Below, in pieces: positions 15,135 to 26,468 of a DNA stretch of 50,774 bases. The number at the start of each line of letters is the position of its first letter. Position 1 is the stretch's first letter. The notes under the pieces were generated by a model, which was given only the letters and a program-made list of their open reading frames with translations, was not told the origin of the DNA and did not search any database. Source of the DNA: Elizabethkingia argenteiflava (GTDB taxonomy: Bacteria > Bacteroidota > Bacteroidia > Flavobacteriales > Weeksellaceae); assembly GCF_009904105.1 (NCBI RefSeq), contig NZ_JAAABJ010000637.1, positions 1-50,774 on the forward strand, read 5' to 3'. The position numbers were made by a program, and so were the translations under genes.

Positions 15135-18100
15135 TTAAAAAGTGGCTTTAATATTGAATCCAAACGATCTGATGGTAGGATATTGATTCATGTTAGCATA
15201 TCCTGTTGCATTACCTACATTAGACGTCTTAGAAGTTGTAGTGCCTGATGTTTCAGGATCTGCGAAATTTCTATTTTCTCTAGAATACTTTATAAATGGA
15301 TTTCTGGCATAAGCACCTATGGTAATAGACTTAATAAAAGTATTACTGAATACAGATCTAGGAATATCATAAGCTAATGCAATTTCTCTTATTTTAAAGA
15401 ATGTAGCATCAATTACATAATACTCCGAAGCTGTTCCTAGAAAATTTCCAAAATAGGAATTCGCTCCCTGATAATTCGCTTGACCTAAATAAGGAGTCGT
15501 ATTCGGAACATACTTCCCGTCTACGTATTGCACAGAATTAGGGACAATATATCCTTTAGATCTATCAAAATCGGCAGAATCTTCTGTATTTCCGGCAAAG
15601 GCAAGGGTACTTCGAATCGGGACAATAAATTTCCCACCTTTCCTCCATTCGGCTATTCCTGATAGTGTAAGGCCTTTATATTTTATGGAGGTAGTAAAAT
15701 TCATGGTAAAATCCGGAGTCGTTTTCCCCAATTGACCCAAGCGTCCTGTAAATTGTGGCACCCCTTTTTCATTCACCACAATTCGACCTTGTGGATCTCT
15801 TTGAAAGATACCCCCCCCTTGTATCATCGCAAAATCTTGATTTTTAACAGCATAAATACCTATTCCTCCAAGGTTGGTTGAAAGTAAAGAAATTTGATTT
15901 AAGCCTTCTCCCAATTCTAAAATTTTAGATCTAGACATTGCATAAGAAGCTTTTAAATTCCATTGAAAATTTTTTGTTTTAATAGGCGTTCCTCCTAAAT
16001 CAATATCAAACCCCCTCATGCGCATTTTACCAAAATTACCTTTTAATGACCTAAGTCCTGATGCACTAGATGTGGTTGCTTTGGTAATTAGATCATCAGT
16101 ATCTGACTGGTATAAAGAAGCATCTAAAGTCAATCGATCTTTAAATAAACCTAGATTTAAATTTGCTTCATAAGTGGAAATAAACTCCGGTTTAATATCT
16201 GGATCTGTTTTATCAATATCAGATATATAAGACGGAAGCCCATTAAATGGATAGCCTGTAGGAATATTTCCTGTAGCATAAATTTGATATGGATCTATAG
16301 CAGAAGTATTACCTACCCTTGTATACGATGCTGAAACTTTCATATAATTTAAAGTTTCACTTCTAATACCCTCAAAAGCCTTTGTCGGAATAAAGGATGC
16401 TCCTCCTGAATAATATAAATAGCTTTTATTTCTATACTTATTCGTTATTTTCGGGGTAATGGCTAAAACTGAAGACTGCTCCAAACGCCCTGTTGCATTA
16501 ATAAATAAATAATTTTTATAGGCTAAATCTGCATTTACAAAACCCGCTACAATTCTTGAATTCGTCTGGTAATTATTAAGATTTGCCCAAGGATCTGGTT
16601 TCAGTACATTATTAATATGATACCACCCAGGAATATCTAATCCAACCCCCCCTACTTGAATAACATTATATCGATTATCTTGAATATTATTACCTACATT
16701 AAATTTTAGATTCCAATCCTCATTTAAGTCATAATTAAAATTAACCATTAAATCTCCGTAATAATTCCTGGTTCTCTCATTCTTGTCATAAAACTTAGAT
16801 TCTATATCGGATAAGCCTGCATCAAGACCTGTTTTACCATTTAAAAACGGAACCTGTGGCACACGATATATCCTACTCACCACGTCTCCATCATTATGTA
16901 TGTTAGAATTAATGCTTTTTATAGCCAAATTCCCCGTATAAGTAACATTAATATTTTTATTAAAATCATATTTGATAGAAATAATCCCACTAAGGTAATC
17001 ACTATTAGAATTATTTCTAGCATGCTTAATTGACCAATAAGGATTGGTAGCATATGAGGTGGTATAAGCATCACGCCCTGAATTTCTAAAAAGTTTCACA
17101 TTAGAACTTGTAGGGTTTTGCATAAAGTTGTACCATAATTCTTCATCCGGATCTGTTTGACTAATAGACTGGTTGATATATTGTATATTGCCATCAATAT
17201 GGAATTGCCCAAAAGTTTTTCCTGCTTTAAATATAAAACTATTTCTTTTCATCTCATCTCCTGGAATAACAAAACTATTGTCTTGCCTATTAACAGAAAG
17301 AAATGCATAAGAATCATAACCTCCCACATTCATTGAAAGCCCATTCTGGAAAAGCAACCCTTTGTTAAATATTCTACCATACATATTGTCCAATGGAGCA
17401 TACTTTTCATAAATAAACTGGTTATTAAGCTGTGGCAATCCAGAAGGCATCATCTTACCGCCAATTTTCGGATTAGAAAAAGCTGGCCCCCAAGATGTAT
17501 TCTCCCAAGGAACATAATAGGTCCCATCTAAAGACTCTTTGGTCCATGAGTCATCTACCGCGCCCTTTCCATATTTTTTCTGATAGAGTGGCAGTTTATA
17601 AGCCTCTGTCATCTCTGTAGAATTGGTCAAAGTAAATTGTATTCTCTCACTTTTACTTCCCTTCTTTGTGGTGACTACAATTACCCCATTTACCCCCTGC
17701 TGTCCGTAAAGAGCCGCTCCCTGTAAACCTTTAATAACATTAATATTTTCAATAGACTCGGGAGGAAGCTGTTGTAGAATGGCTGCAGAAGATATTACAT
17801 TATCAATAACGATCAAGGCTTGATTATTGCCCGTAATAGATTTTACACCTCTCAATACAATCCTACTAGTAGGATTAACAGATGAGTTGGTTTGGGTAAT
17901 TTGCAATCCCGAAACTTTAGCCTGCAATCCTTGGATAGCATCTGGCGGAGCCGCAAGTGTTAGCTCTTTAGAACTAATAACCTGCTGTGCAGAAACTACC
18001 GCATCGGCTTTTTTCTTAATCCCAAGAGCTCCTGTCACCACCACCTCTTCAATGTCCGTTGTTTTAGTGGAGTCTTTCTTCTTTTTCTGAGCTGAAACCA

Positions 18101-18155
18101 ACACAAAAGATGAAGATAAGACCACCGCTAAAACACTGTTAATTAGTTTCTTCAT
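15135..18155 (-). CDS. SusC/RagA-family TonB-linked outer-membrane transporter (pair 2)
   Basis: TonB-dependent outer-membrane transporter of 1006 residues. The start is set at 18155 (MKKLINSVLAVV), where the signal peptide begins as in pair 1; the frame also has an ATG at 18164 that would add three residues. After the shared signal peptide and TonB-box region (DIEEVVVTGALGIKKK) come the plug motifs (AKVSGLQITQTNSSVNPTSRIVLRG, ALIVIDNVISSAA, INVIKGLQGAALYGQQGVNGVIVVTTKKG) and a barrel ending FGFNIKATF. Like its neighbour it lacks a carboxypeptidase-D-like N-terminal domain. It leads an operon with a susD gene 11 bases downstream. Confidence 0.95.
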   Translation of the reverse strand: MKKLINSVLAVVLSSSFVLVSAQKKKKDSTKTTDIEEVVVTGALGIKKKADAVVSAQQVISSKELTLAAPPDAIQGLQAKVSGLQITQTNSSVNPTSRIVLRGVKSITGNNQALIVIDNVISSAAILQQLPPESIENINVIKGLQGAALYGQQGVNGVIVVTTKKGSKSERIQFTLTNSTEMTEAYKLPLYQKKYGKGAVDDSWTKESLDGTYYVPWENTSWGPAFSNPKIGGKMMPSGLPQLNNQFIYEKYAPLDNMYGRIFNKGLLFQNGLSMNVGGYDSYAFLSVNRQDNSFVIPGDEMKRNSFIFKAGKTFGQFHIDGNIQYINQSISQTDPDEELWYNFMQNPTSSNVKLFRNSGRDAYTTSYATNPYWSIKHARNNSNSDYLSGIISIKYDFNKNINVTYTGNLAIKSINSNIHNDGDVVSRIYRVPQVPFLNGKTGLDAGLSDIESKFYDKNERTRNYYGDLMVNFNYDLNEDWNLKFNVGNNIQDNRYNVIQVGGVGLDIPGWYHINNVLKPDPWANLNNYQTNSRIVAGFVNADLAYKNYLFINATGRLEQSSVLAITPKITNKYRNKSYLYYSGGASFIPTKAFEGIRSETLNYMKVSASYTRVGNTSAIDPYQIYATGNIPTGYPFNGLPSYISDIDKTDPDIKPEFISTYEANLNLGLFKDRLTLDASLYQSDTDDLITKATTSSASGLRSLKGNFGKMRMRGFDIDLGGTPIKTKNFQWNLKASYAMSRSKILELGEGLNQISLLSTNLGGIGIYAVKNQDFAMIQGGGIFQRDPQGRIVVNEKGVPQFTGRLGQLGKTTPDFTMNFTTSIKYKGLTLSGIAEWRKGGKFIVPIRSTLAFAGNTEDSADFDRSKGYIVPNSVQYVDGKYVPNTTPYLGQANYQGANSYFGNFLGTASEYYVIDATFFKIREIALAYDIPRSVFSNTFIKSITIGAYARNPFIKYSRENRNFADPETSGTTTSKTSNVGNATGYANMNQYPTIRSFGFNIKATF
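18040..18155 (-). repeat. Signal-peptide repeat, copy 2 (5' end of susC pair 2)
   Basis: Partner of 13289-13404, with 113 of 116 bases identical and all differences synonymous. The match covers exactly the first 38-39 codons. Confidence 0.9.
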
Positions 18156-18177
18156 ACCTATCAATTTTTCACAGTAT

Positions 18178-18207
18178 CAAATATGTAAATTTTTATTAAT
18201 ATAGCAA
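18178..18207 (-). promoter_or_regulatory. Putative promoter of the second susCD operon
   Basis: On the minus strand TTG (18207-18205) is followed after 19 bases by CATATTTG, one mismatch from the -7 consensus TAnnTTTG. The element is 22 bases upstream of the susC start. The surrounding region up to rnhB is very A+T-rich. Confidence 0.45.
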
Positions 18208-18287
18208 GCGAAAAATTTAACTTTTTTTTTAAAAAATATAATTAATTATATCTATTAATAATAAGTAAAAATAAACTCTATAATAAC

Positions 18288-18866
18288 ATGAATTTAATCA
18301 AAAAATGCCACCCTCATTATATAGAAGCCGGTTGTGATGAAGTGGGTCGAGGTTGCTTAGCGGGACCTGTAGTTGCTGCGAGCGTAATTCTAGGTGATGA
18401 TTTTAACAATATTTTTGTTAAAGATTCTAAAAGTTTATCTAAAAATTCTATAAAAGATCTCGCCTCTTATATCAAGGAAAACGTTAAAGATTATGCTATT
18501 TCAGAGCTACCGCCCGCTTTTATAGACCAACATAACATTCTTAATGCCAGTATTCATGCCATGCATTTAGCACTGGATCAATTAAAAATACGCCCAGAAT
18601 TTATTCTAGTCGATGGCAATAGATTTCACCCCTACCCCCATATTCCACACCAGTGCGTGGTTAAAGGAGATTCTAAGATTTTAAGCATTGCTGCAGCATC
18701 CATATTAGCCAAAGATTATAGAGATAGATTAATGGAAGATTTACACCGAGAATACCCGCAATATGGATGGGAGCGCAATGTGGGTTATCCGACAAAAGCA
18801 CATAGAGAAGCCATTAGAACATTTGGTACTACCCCCCATCATCGGATGAGCTTTAAACTGCTATAA
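18288..18866 (+). CDS. rnhB: Ribonuclease HII
   Basis: RNase HII nicks RNA-DNA hybrids, removing single misincorporated ribonucleotides from DNA. The 192-residue protein shows the family's acidic metal-binding set: CDEVGRGCLAGPVVAA (Asp-Glu), ILVDGN (Asp) and SILAKDYRDRLM (Asp), plus the KDSKSLSK motif. The length is standard for bacterial RnhB. It is transcribed away from the susCD block; the 120 bases between them are almost pure A+T. Downstream lies a decayed desaturase gene. Confidence 0.96.
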   Translation: MNLIKKCHPHYIEAGCDEVGRGCLAGPVVAASVILGDDFNNIFVKDSKSLSKNSIKDLASYIKENVKDYAISELPPAFIDQHNILNASIHAMHLALDQLKIRPEFILVDGNRFHPYPHIPHQCVVKGDSKILSIAAASILAKDYRDRLMEDLHREYPQYGWERNVGYPTKAHREAIRTFGTTPHHRMSFKLL

Positions 18867-18942
18867 GGGGGATTATTTAGTTTGATAAAAAATTATTAAT
18901 TTAATCTCAATAATTATGTCTAATTTTTTAAATTAATAAGAA

Positions 18943-19867
18943 ATGAAACTAGAGGCTAAAAGAAAAAAAGAATTGATACTTAAATTTGGAAAAAAAATAA
19001 TCTTAAAGGAATGGTTGGGATTATAAAAAATTGGCTCGTATTTTTTATTGTGTTCTTTTTATTGTATATTATACAGAATAGTAACCTTCAAAGTTATGCT
19101 AAAATATTAATATATATACCTATATCCTTCTTTATAGGCTGTTGTTTAAGGGGATTTGATAACTTAACTCATGAAGCCTCTCATTATAATATTTTTGCCA
19201 CGGTAGCATTACATGAAAAGTTACAGTTTTTATATAGTTACCCTGTTTTTTAAAGTTTTATATGACTATACAATTTCTCATCTAAAACACCACAAAAATT
19301 ACAGAAGTAATAAATCCAATGCCCCTGATACAATACAAAATATTAGATGGGGGATAGAAACAAAAATAAAAGCTCCTATCTCTTACGCAAATCAAATATT
19401 AAAATTTTTACATATTTAGATTTTTTACTCTTTATTATTTTTACGATAACATAAAATATAATTTTATACCTACTCTATTAAATAAGAGAAGACCAATTAA
19501 ACTATTATTTTTCTGGACCTTCATCTTATTTATAATTTATACAACCTCTTCTTGGAACTTATTTTTAAAAGGATACTTAATTCCTTATTTCATATGGTTA
19601 CCTTACATAAGATTTATTCCAGAATCTTCTAAACATACCAATGTTAATCTTAAAGACGATTTTTCAAACAGCAGAAATAATATAGGAGTTTTACATCAGA
19701 TTTTATTACACCCTCATAATGATGGATTTCAGCAAATGCACCATCTTGTTCCTTCTATCCCTTTTTACAATCTAAAAAAAGCATATTTAAATATTAAAAA
19801 AAATGGAACTGCTAAATTTATAGAATCACACACGCCTATCGAAACTATTCAACAATCATTAAAAATA
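18943..19867 (+). pseudogene. Fatty acid desaturase, broken by three indels
   Basis: Four reading-frame pieces line up as one membrane fatty acid desaturase. The first piece (ATG 18943, MKLEAKRKKELILKFG...) shifts near the G3 run at 19017-19019. The second carries the first histidine box HEASH (19170-19184) and shifts at a T6 run (19246-19251). The third carries HLKHH (19279-19293) and shifts at a T5 run (19405-19409). The last carries HHLVP (from 19739). All three histidine boxes that hold the di-iron centre survive, so the decay is recent. The last frame has no stop before the ArgO start at 19868. Sequencing error at homopolymers is possible, but three errors in one gene when neighbours are intact is less likely. 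Native substrate is unknown. Confidence 0.85.
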
Positions 19868-20515
19868 ATGAGATCTCTATCTATATTAATTAAAGGATTT
19901 TTGGTTTCTGCCGCTTTAATCATTGCTATAGGCGCGCAAAATGCCTATGTATTAAAAAAAGGACTTAAAAAAGAAAATATTTTTTGGGTTTCTTTTACCT
20001 GCTTCTTGTACGATTTCGTTCTTATTGTATTGGGTGTTTTTGGCCTGGGAAAAATTATTGGAGAAAATTTTTTAATTTCAATTTTACTATCCTTGGCAGG
20101 ATGTCTATTTCTGTTTTGGTATGGGTTTAATTCTTTTAGAAGCGCTATAAAAGGAACGAGCTTTCTAAATATAAAAACAAATGAAGATCATAAAAAAGAA
20201 AATGTAAAAAAATCCATATTAACCACCTTAGCCATCACCCTACTTAATCCCCATGTATATCTAGGTACCATAGTGGTAATTGGAGGAGTCACGAATGTAC
20301 TAAATAATACGGAAAAGATATTTTTCACATGTGGAGCTTTATTCACTTCTTTTTTATGGTTTTTTTCTTTAGGCTATGGCGCATATTTTTTAATCCCCTT
20401 TTTTAAGAAAAAGATCACTTGGCAAATTCTTGATTTCATTATTGGTTTAATCATGTGGTCTATTTCGTTTAGTTTAGCCTATCATGCTATTGATTCTTTT
20501 AATCATTGGAAATAA
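19868..20515 (+). CDS. LysE/ArgO-family amino-acid exporter
   Basis: A 215-residue inner-membrane protein with about six hydrophobic segments. IAIGAQNAYVLKKGL near the N-terminus, the FWYGFNSFRSA block, TLLNPHVYLGTIVVIGG and SFLWFFSLGYGAYFL match the ArgO branch of the LysE family, which exports arginine or lysine and analogues such as canavanine. The start is placed at ATG 19868 because the family N-terminus follows it. The frame stays open upstream into the broken desaturase without a stop, so a longer fused ORF (ATG 19736) exists on paper. Export substrate is inferred from family. Confidence 0.88.
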   Translation: MRSLSILIKGFLVSAALIIAIGAQNAYVLKKGLKKENIFWVSFTCFLYDFVLIVLGVFGLGKIIGENFLISILLSLAGCLFLFWYGFNSFRSAIKGTSFLNIKTNEDHKKENVKKSILTTLAITLLNPHVYLGTIVVIGGVTNVLNNTEKIFFTCGALFTSFLWFFSLGYGAYFLIPFFKKKITWQILDFIIGLIMWSISFSLAYHAIDSFNHWK

Positions 20516-20811
20516 AAATTTATTTTACTTCTTTTTGATATAGAATTTCATTATCCAAGATGTATTGCGTTGCTATATAAGGAAAAATATAAATCTTCAT
20601 TTTTTGATATAATTTCGTTAATTGCACTCATATATGGGTATAACTTAAATATTGTAAAGATTTCTCTAAAAAAATATGCTCATCGGTAATGAATTGATTT
20701 TTATTAACCTCAATTTACGCATATAAACGCTAAATTATTAGAACTCTTGCTGTCATAATTTATTTTGATCGATCTCTGGGGTCCATCACTTTATTTTTAC
20801 TTTTAAGTTAT
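20516..20811 (+). other. A+T-rich intergenic stretch, no supported gene
   Basis: About 300 bases between argO and the terminator after yidC. Stops are frequent in all frames; the longest open piece on the minus strand is about 30 codons. I see no RNA fold or repeat. It may be further decay debris next to the broken desaturase. Confidence 0.5.
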
Positions 20812-20857
20812 CTACAATAAAAAAACTCAGCCTTTATAACTGAGTTTTTTATTGTAG
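20812..20857 (-). terminator. Long hairpin terminator after yidC, usable in both directions
   Basis: CTACAATAAAAAAACTCAG (20812-20830) pairs with CTGAGTTTTTTATTGTAG (20840-20857) around a nine-base loop. The A and T runs flank the CTCAG/CTGAG core on both strands, so it can stop yidC (stop 10 bases away) and plus-strand readthrough from argO. Confidence 0.85.
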
Positions 20858-20866
20858 TTGAGGATG

Positions 20867-22651
20867 TTATTTCTTTTTCTGCTGTTGTTTCTTCATTTGC
20901 TCTACTTGCCTTTGTTGCGCTTGAGCTTTTTCCATCATCTCACGCATCCTGGTCTGAAAGCGTCCTTCTTTTTTAGGTTTTGCTTTATTTTCTTGTATCT
21001 GTGCATGTATTTTCTTTTCATCCAAGATAAAATATTTGATCACCAAAATAATGACAATATTAATCGCATTGGATACAAAATAATACCAGGATAAACCAGA
21101 GGCTGCTGAATTTAGAAAGAACATAAATGTAATCGGGAAAATATACATTAACGGCTTCATATTGGGCATTCCTTCCTGAGTTGGTTGCTGCATATTTCCG
21201 GCAGACATGATGGTATAAATAAGAATGACTATAGTACATGCCAGTGCAAAAACACTAAGGTGCTCCCCTAAAAAAGGGATGTTAAAAGGTAATTTAATTA
21301 CATCATCATAAGCCGTGAGATCATCCACAAACCAAAAGCTTTTCCCTCTAAGATCCAACATGTTGGGAAAGAAACGAAATAATGCATAAAAGATCGGGAT
21401 CTGCACCAAGCCTGGAAGACAACCAGCAAACTGATTTACGCCCGCTTTGCGATAAACTTCCATCGTAGCCTGCTGCTTTTTCATTGGGTCGGCCTTTTTA
21501 TATTTCTCCTGAACCTCTTCAATCTCTGGTCGGATCACACGCATCATGGCACTTAACTTATGTTGCTTATACATAATTGGAGAAAGAATAAACTTCACTG
21601 CAATGGTCATTAAGAAAATAACCCATCCAGCGGCAATTCCCCAAGATGACAACATGTTATACACTGGTATAAAGAATCCCCGGTTAATAAAACCTATAAA
21701 AGACCATCCCAAAGGAAGAATTTCATCAAAGTTTTTACCATATGATTTTAAGAGTTTAAGATCTAGTGGCATAAAATACCATTTAAAATCCTGATTCAAT
21801 TCATTAGCTACCAAATCAACATGTCCGTTGTAATGAAATTTCTTTAGAAATTCCCCTTTTTCAATCACTTCCTGGTGTCCGGAAGAATTTTTAAATCCAC
21901 TTTCAGATTCTATCAAGGCAGAAAAAAACTGCTGCTTGACACCTATCCAGTTGAGTATTTCTTTCTCCTCATTCATGTCGCCACGAGAGTCGTAGTCATA
22001 GCTTTTATAATTGTTAAAAGCATAGACAAATTCTGTATGTGTCTGCTCCTGAGAACGCCCCTTTTCTATTTCGCGTACATTATAATTCCATACGAAATCT
22101 GCCTTATTATCCGAAACTAAACTGGTAAGACCTTGTGTTCTGACTTTAAAATCAATCGTATATTGATCCAATAAGGTATAAATAAATGTTATGGTCGCCT
22201 CTCCTGCATTGGCCTGCATGCTTATCGTATTGCCATCGGTTGTTGATTTGAATATCAAATCTTTGGTATCAACCAGTTTTCCAGACTTATCCTTAAACTG
22301 AAAACCATAATCAGCATTATTCCCTGAAAATAAAAGCACAGGTTTGTCTTTTATTTTTTCATCAAAAGCATTAAACTTATTTAACTTTACGTTCGCTATT
22401 TGCCCCCCAAGCGTAGTAAAATCTACGGTTAACAAATCATTTTTAAGCTGTACTTTCTGGATACTCGCTGTATCGGGATGCCTCTGAAGTTGTGGTACAT
22501 TCGATTTTTGAACAGGCTGAACGGATGGTTTAGCCCCATCTTCCACCGGTTGTTGCTTAGATTGGAAGTAGAACATAACCCCCATAAGGATTAATGAAAA
22601 AACCGCAAAACTGATCAGTTGGCTCTTGCCGACACCATTATTTTGTTGCAT
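20867..22651 (-). CDS. yidC: Membrane protein insertase YidC
   Basis: YidC inserts and folds inner-membrane proteins, alone or with SecYEG. The 594-residue protein has an N-terminal membrane anchor (about residues 10-27), a proline/glutamine linker, a large periplasmic domain, and the conserved 60KD_IMP core with AVKFILSPIMYKQHKLSAMM, the INQFAGCLPGLVQIPIFYALF stretch and several C-terminal membrane helices. The tail is basic and glutamine/lysine-rich. It starts 7 bases after pyrG and must share its transcript. The pyrG-yidC linkage is common in Bacteroidota. Confidence 0.97.
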   Translation of the reverse strand: MQQNNGVGKSQLISFAVFSLILMGVMFYFQSKQQPVEDGAKPSVQPVQKSNVPQLQRHPDTASIQKVQLKNDLLTVDFTTLGGQIANVKLNKFNAFDEKIKDKPVLLFSGNNADYGFQFKDKSGKLVDTKDLIFKSTTDGNTISMQANAGEATITFIYTLLDQYTIDFKVRTQGLTSLVSDNKADFVWNYNVREIEKGRSQEQTHTEFVYAFNNYKSYDYDSRGDMNEEKEILNWIGVKQQFFSALIESESGFKNSSGHQEVIEKGEFLKKFHYNGHVDLVANELNQDFKWYFMPLDLKLLKSYGKNFDEILPLGWSFIGFINRGFFIPVYNMLSSWGIAAGWVIFLMTIAVKFILSPIMYKQHKLSAMMRVIRPEIEEVQEKYKKADPMKKQQATMEVYRKAGVNQFAGCLPGLVQIPIFYALFRFFPNMLDLRGKSFWFVDDLTAYDDVIKLPFNIPFLGEHLSVFALACTIVILIYTIMSAGNMQQPTQEGMPNMKPLMYIFPITFMFFLNSAASGLSWYYFVSNAINIVIILVIKYFILDEKKIHAQIQENKAKPKKEGRFQTRMREMMEKAQAQQRQVEQMKKQQQKKK

Positions 22652-22658
22652 CTAGTAA

Positions 22659-24324
<1,666 letters not shown>

Positions 24325-24494
24325 CGTGAAATAAAATAAGTTTAAACTGCTATTTTACAGCTATTTAATACCCAAACACCGTTTTCTCTATTCATCAGCA
24401 AATTCTCAAATCATACCTAAAATCAAAGTTTTTATTAAGAAACTAGAAATGAAATTGTAATTTGCAGTGTTATTCAAAGTTCTTAGCGATAAAG

Positions 24495-25841
24495 ATGGCA
24501 AAAGTTAAAACAGCATATTACTGCCAGCACTGTGGGAGCCAATACCCTCAATGGCATGGACAATGCAAAAATTGTGGAGAGTGGAATACTTTGGTGGAAG
24601 AGATTATAGAAAAATCGAACTCAAGAAATTATTCTGGCGAAAAGAAGCAGCATATCATTAATATCATAGAGGTGAACGCGCAAGAGGAAGCTCGTATCTC
24701 CACACCCAGTGAGGAGCTGAATCGAGTTTTAGGCGGCGGTATAGTTTTAGGGTCTGTAACATTGATCGGCGGAGAACCCGGTATTGGGAAATCGACCTTA
24801 CTACTCCAGCTGGCCTTAAAAATGCGTAAGCGCATCTTATACGTTTCTGGAGAGGAAAGCGCTTCTCAAATTAAGATGCGTGCCGACCGGCTTACGGATT
24901 TACAAAATCCAGAGTGTTTTCTATTTACCGAAACGGCTGTAGAAAAAATCTTACACGAAGCGAGAAAGCTCGAACCTCAGTTTATGATTCTCGATTCTAT
25001 ACAAACTTTACATACACAACTCATCGAAAGTTCTCCAGGGACAGTTTCCCAAATTAGGGAATGTTCGGCTGAGCTGATTAAATTTGCCAAAGAAACTAAT
25101 ACGCCCGTATTTTTAGTAGGCCATATCACTAAAGATGGACAGATTGCCGGTCCCAAAATTTTGGAACACATGGTGGATGTCGTGCTCAACTTTGATGGCG
25201 ATCGCAATCATCTTTTCCGTTTGCTAAGGGCTAATAAAAATCGGTTTGGATCCACTTCTGAAATCGGTATTTATGAAATGGTTTCTCAAGGCTTAAAAGA
25301 AATCAAAAACCCTTCGGAAATTTTGATTACCAAGAAATTTGAAGAGCTTTCTGGAAATACTGTAGCCGTAACATTGGAAGGTAACCGCCCCATGTTATTG
25401 GAAATCCAAGCACTGGTAAGTTCAGCAGTATATGGTACCCCCCAGCGGAGCTGCACAGGCTTTGATGCCAAAAGACTCAATATGCTTCTTGCTGTTCTTG
25501 AGAAAAGGGCGGGTTTTCAACTGGGAGCAAAAGATGTTTTTCTCAACATTACAGGGGGAATTAAGACTGATGATCCAGCACTAGATTTAGCAGTGGTCGC
25601 TTCCATATTGTCGTCAAATGAAGATACTGCCGTCTCTGAAAAATACTGTTTTACTGGGGAAATAGGCCTCAGCGGAGAAATTCGCCCCGTACCACAAATT
25701 GAGCATAGAATTTCCGAGGCTGAAAAACTAGGATATGATAAAATTTTTGTTTCCAATCTTAACAAAATACCCAAACGAAAATTTGCTATCCAAATTGAAG
25801 AAGTAAGCAAGATTGAAGACTTCCATGAAAGACTTTTTTAA
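24495..25841 (+). CDS. radA: DNA repair protein RadA/Sms
   Basis: RadA is a RecA-like hexameric helicase that processes recombination intermediates by branch migration. The start is ATG 24495 (MAKVKTAYYCQHCG), giving 448 residues; the frame's earlier start at 24462 adds a non-family extension. Features in order: an N-terminal zinc finger with two CxxC pairs (CQHCG, CKNCG), Walker A GEPGIGKST, the RadA-specific KNRFG motif, and a C-terminal Lon-protease-like domain (FLNITGGIKTDDPALDLAV). A TAATTTG sequence at about 24459 could be a promoter with a short spacer. The gene diverges from pyrG. Confidence 0.97.
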   Translation: MAKVKTAYYCQHCGSQYPQWHGQCKNCGEWNTLVEEIIEKSNSRNYSGEKKQHIINIIEVNAQEEARISTPSEELNRVLGGGIVLGSVTLIGGEPGIGKSTLLLQLALKMRKRILYVSGEESASQIKMRADRLTDLQNPECFLFTETAVEKILHEARKLEPQFMILDSIQTLHTQLIESSPGTVSQIRECSAELIKFAKETNTPVFLVGHITKDGQIAGPKILEHMVDVVLNFDGDRNHLFRLLRANKNRFGSTSEIGIYEMVSQGLKEIKNPSEILITKKFEELSGNTVAVTLEGNRPMLLEIQALVSSAVYGTPQRSCTGFDAKRLNMLLAVLEKRAGFQLGAKDVFLNITGGIKTDDPALDLAVVASILSSNEDTAVSEKYCFTGEIGLSGEIRPVPQIEHRISEAEKLGYDKIFVSNLNKIPKRKFAIQIEEVSKIEDFHERLF

Positions 25842-25880
25842 TTTTTCGAAAAATAATTATTACAATAAAGCCTAAAAGAC

Positions 25881-26462
25881 GTGAATCACCTGGCCCATTC
25901 CTATTTATCTTTTACCGATGAACAAATCGTGGGCAATATGATTGCAGATTACATTAAAAATGCTGATCGTAAAAAACTGCCCTTCTCTATACAACAAGGA
26001 ATTAATATACACCACCGAATTGATAGCTTCACCGATCAACACCCTATTATTCATCGAGCTAAAAAAGTTTTCCAGCCTTTGGTACGTCTTTATGCTGGTG
26101 TTTTTGTAGATGTAATTATGGATTATTATCTCGCCAATGACGCACATATATACAAAGAAGAAGATTGGAAAAAGCACTGCCTATATGTGTATACTACATT
26201 ATGGAAGTACGAAAATTATTTACCTGATAGCTTCCGACAATTATTACCCAAAATGGAAACTGATGACTGGCTTTTCAATAGTCGCTATGAATGGGCTATA
26301 AAACACAGCTTACAGCACCTTCTTAATAGAGCCCAATATCTTGAAAAAGATCTCCCTGTATTTACGGTATTCTTAAAATATAAAAAGTTCTTACAAGAAT
26401 GTTATGCGGCTTTCTTTCCGGAACTTAAAGCATATGCTGAATCAATCTTATATTTAAAGTAA
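25881..26462 (+). CDS. Acyl carrier protein phosphodiesterase-like protein (AcpH/DUF479 family)
   Basis: AcpH releases the 4'-phosphopantetheine arm from ACP. The 193-residue protein begins MNHLAHSYLS and continues with GNMIADYIK and HHRIDSFTDQHP, the conserved N-terminal core with the HD-like metal-binding residues. The start codon is GTG at 25881: the family N-terminus begins exactly there and no ATG precedes it in frame nearby. It lies 39 bases after radA on the same strand, so it may be co-transcribed. It converges with the LytTR gene; their ends are only 6 bases apart with no visible hairpin. Confidence 0.85.
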   Translation: MNHLAHSYLSFTDEQIVGNMIADYIKNADRKKLPFSIQQGINIHHRIDSFTDQHPIIHRAKKVFQPLVRLYAGVFVDVIMDYYLANDAHIYKEEDWKKHCLYVYTTLWKYENYLPDSFRQLLPKMETDDWLFNSRYEWAIKHSLQHLLNRAQYLEKDLPVFTVFLKYKKFLQECYAAFFPELKAYAESILYLK

Positions 26463-26468
26463 GCCCTT

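Noticed and set aside
19736-20515. A single 259-residue protein
   Set aside because: Its first 44 residues are the tail of the broken desaturase (HHLVP box); the ArgO family start is ATG 19868.
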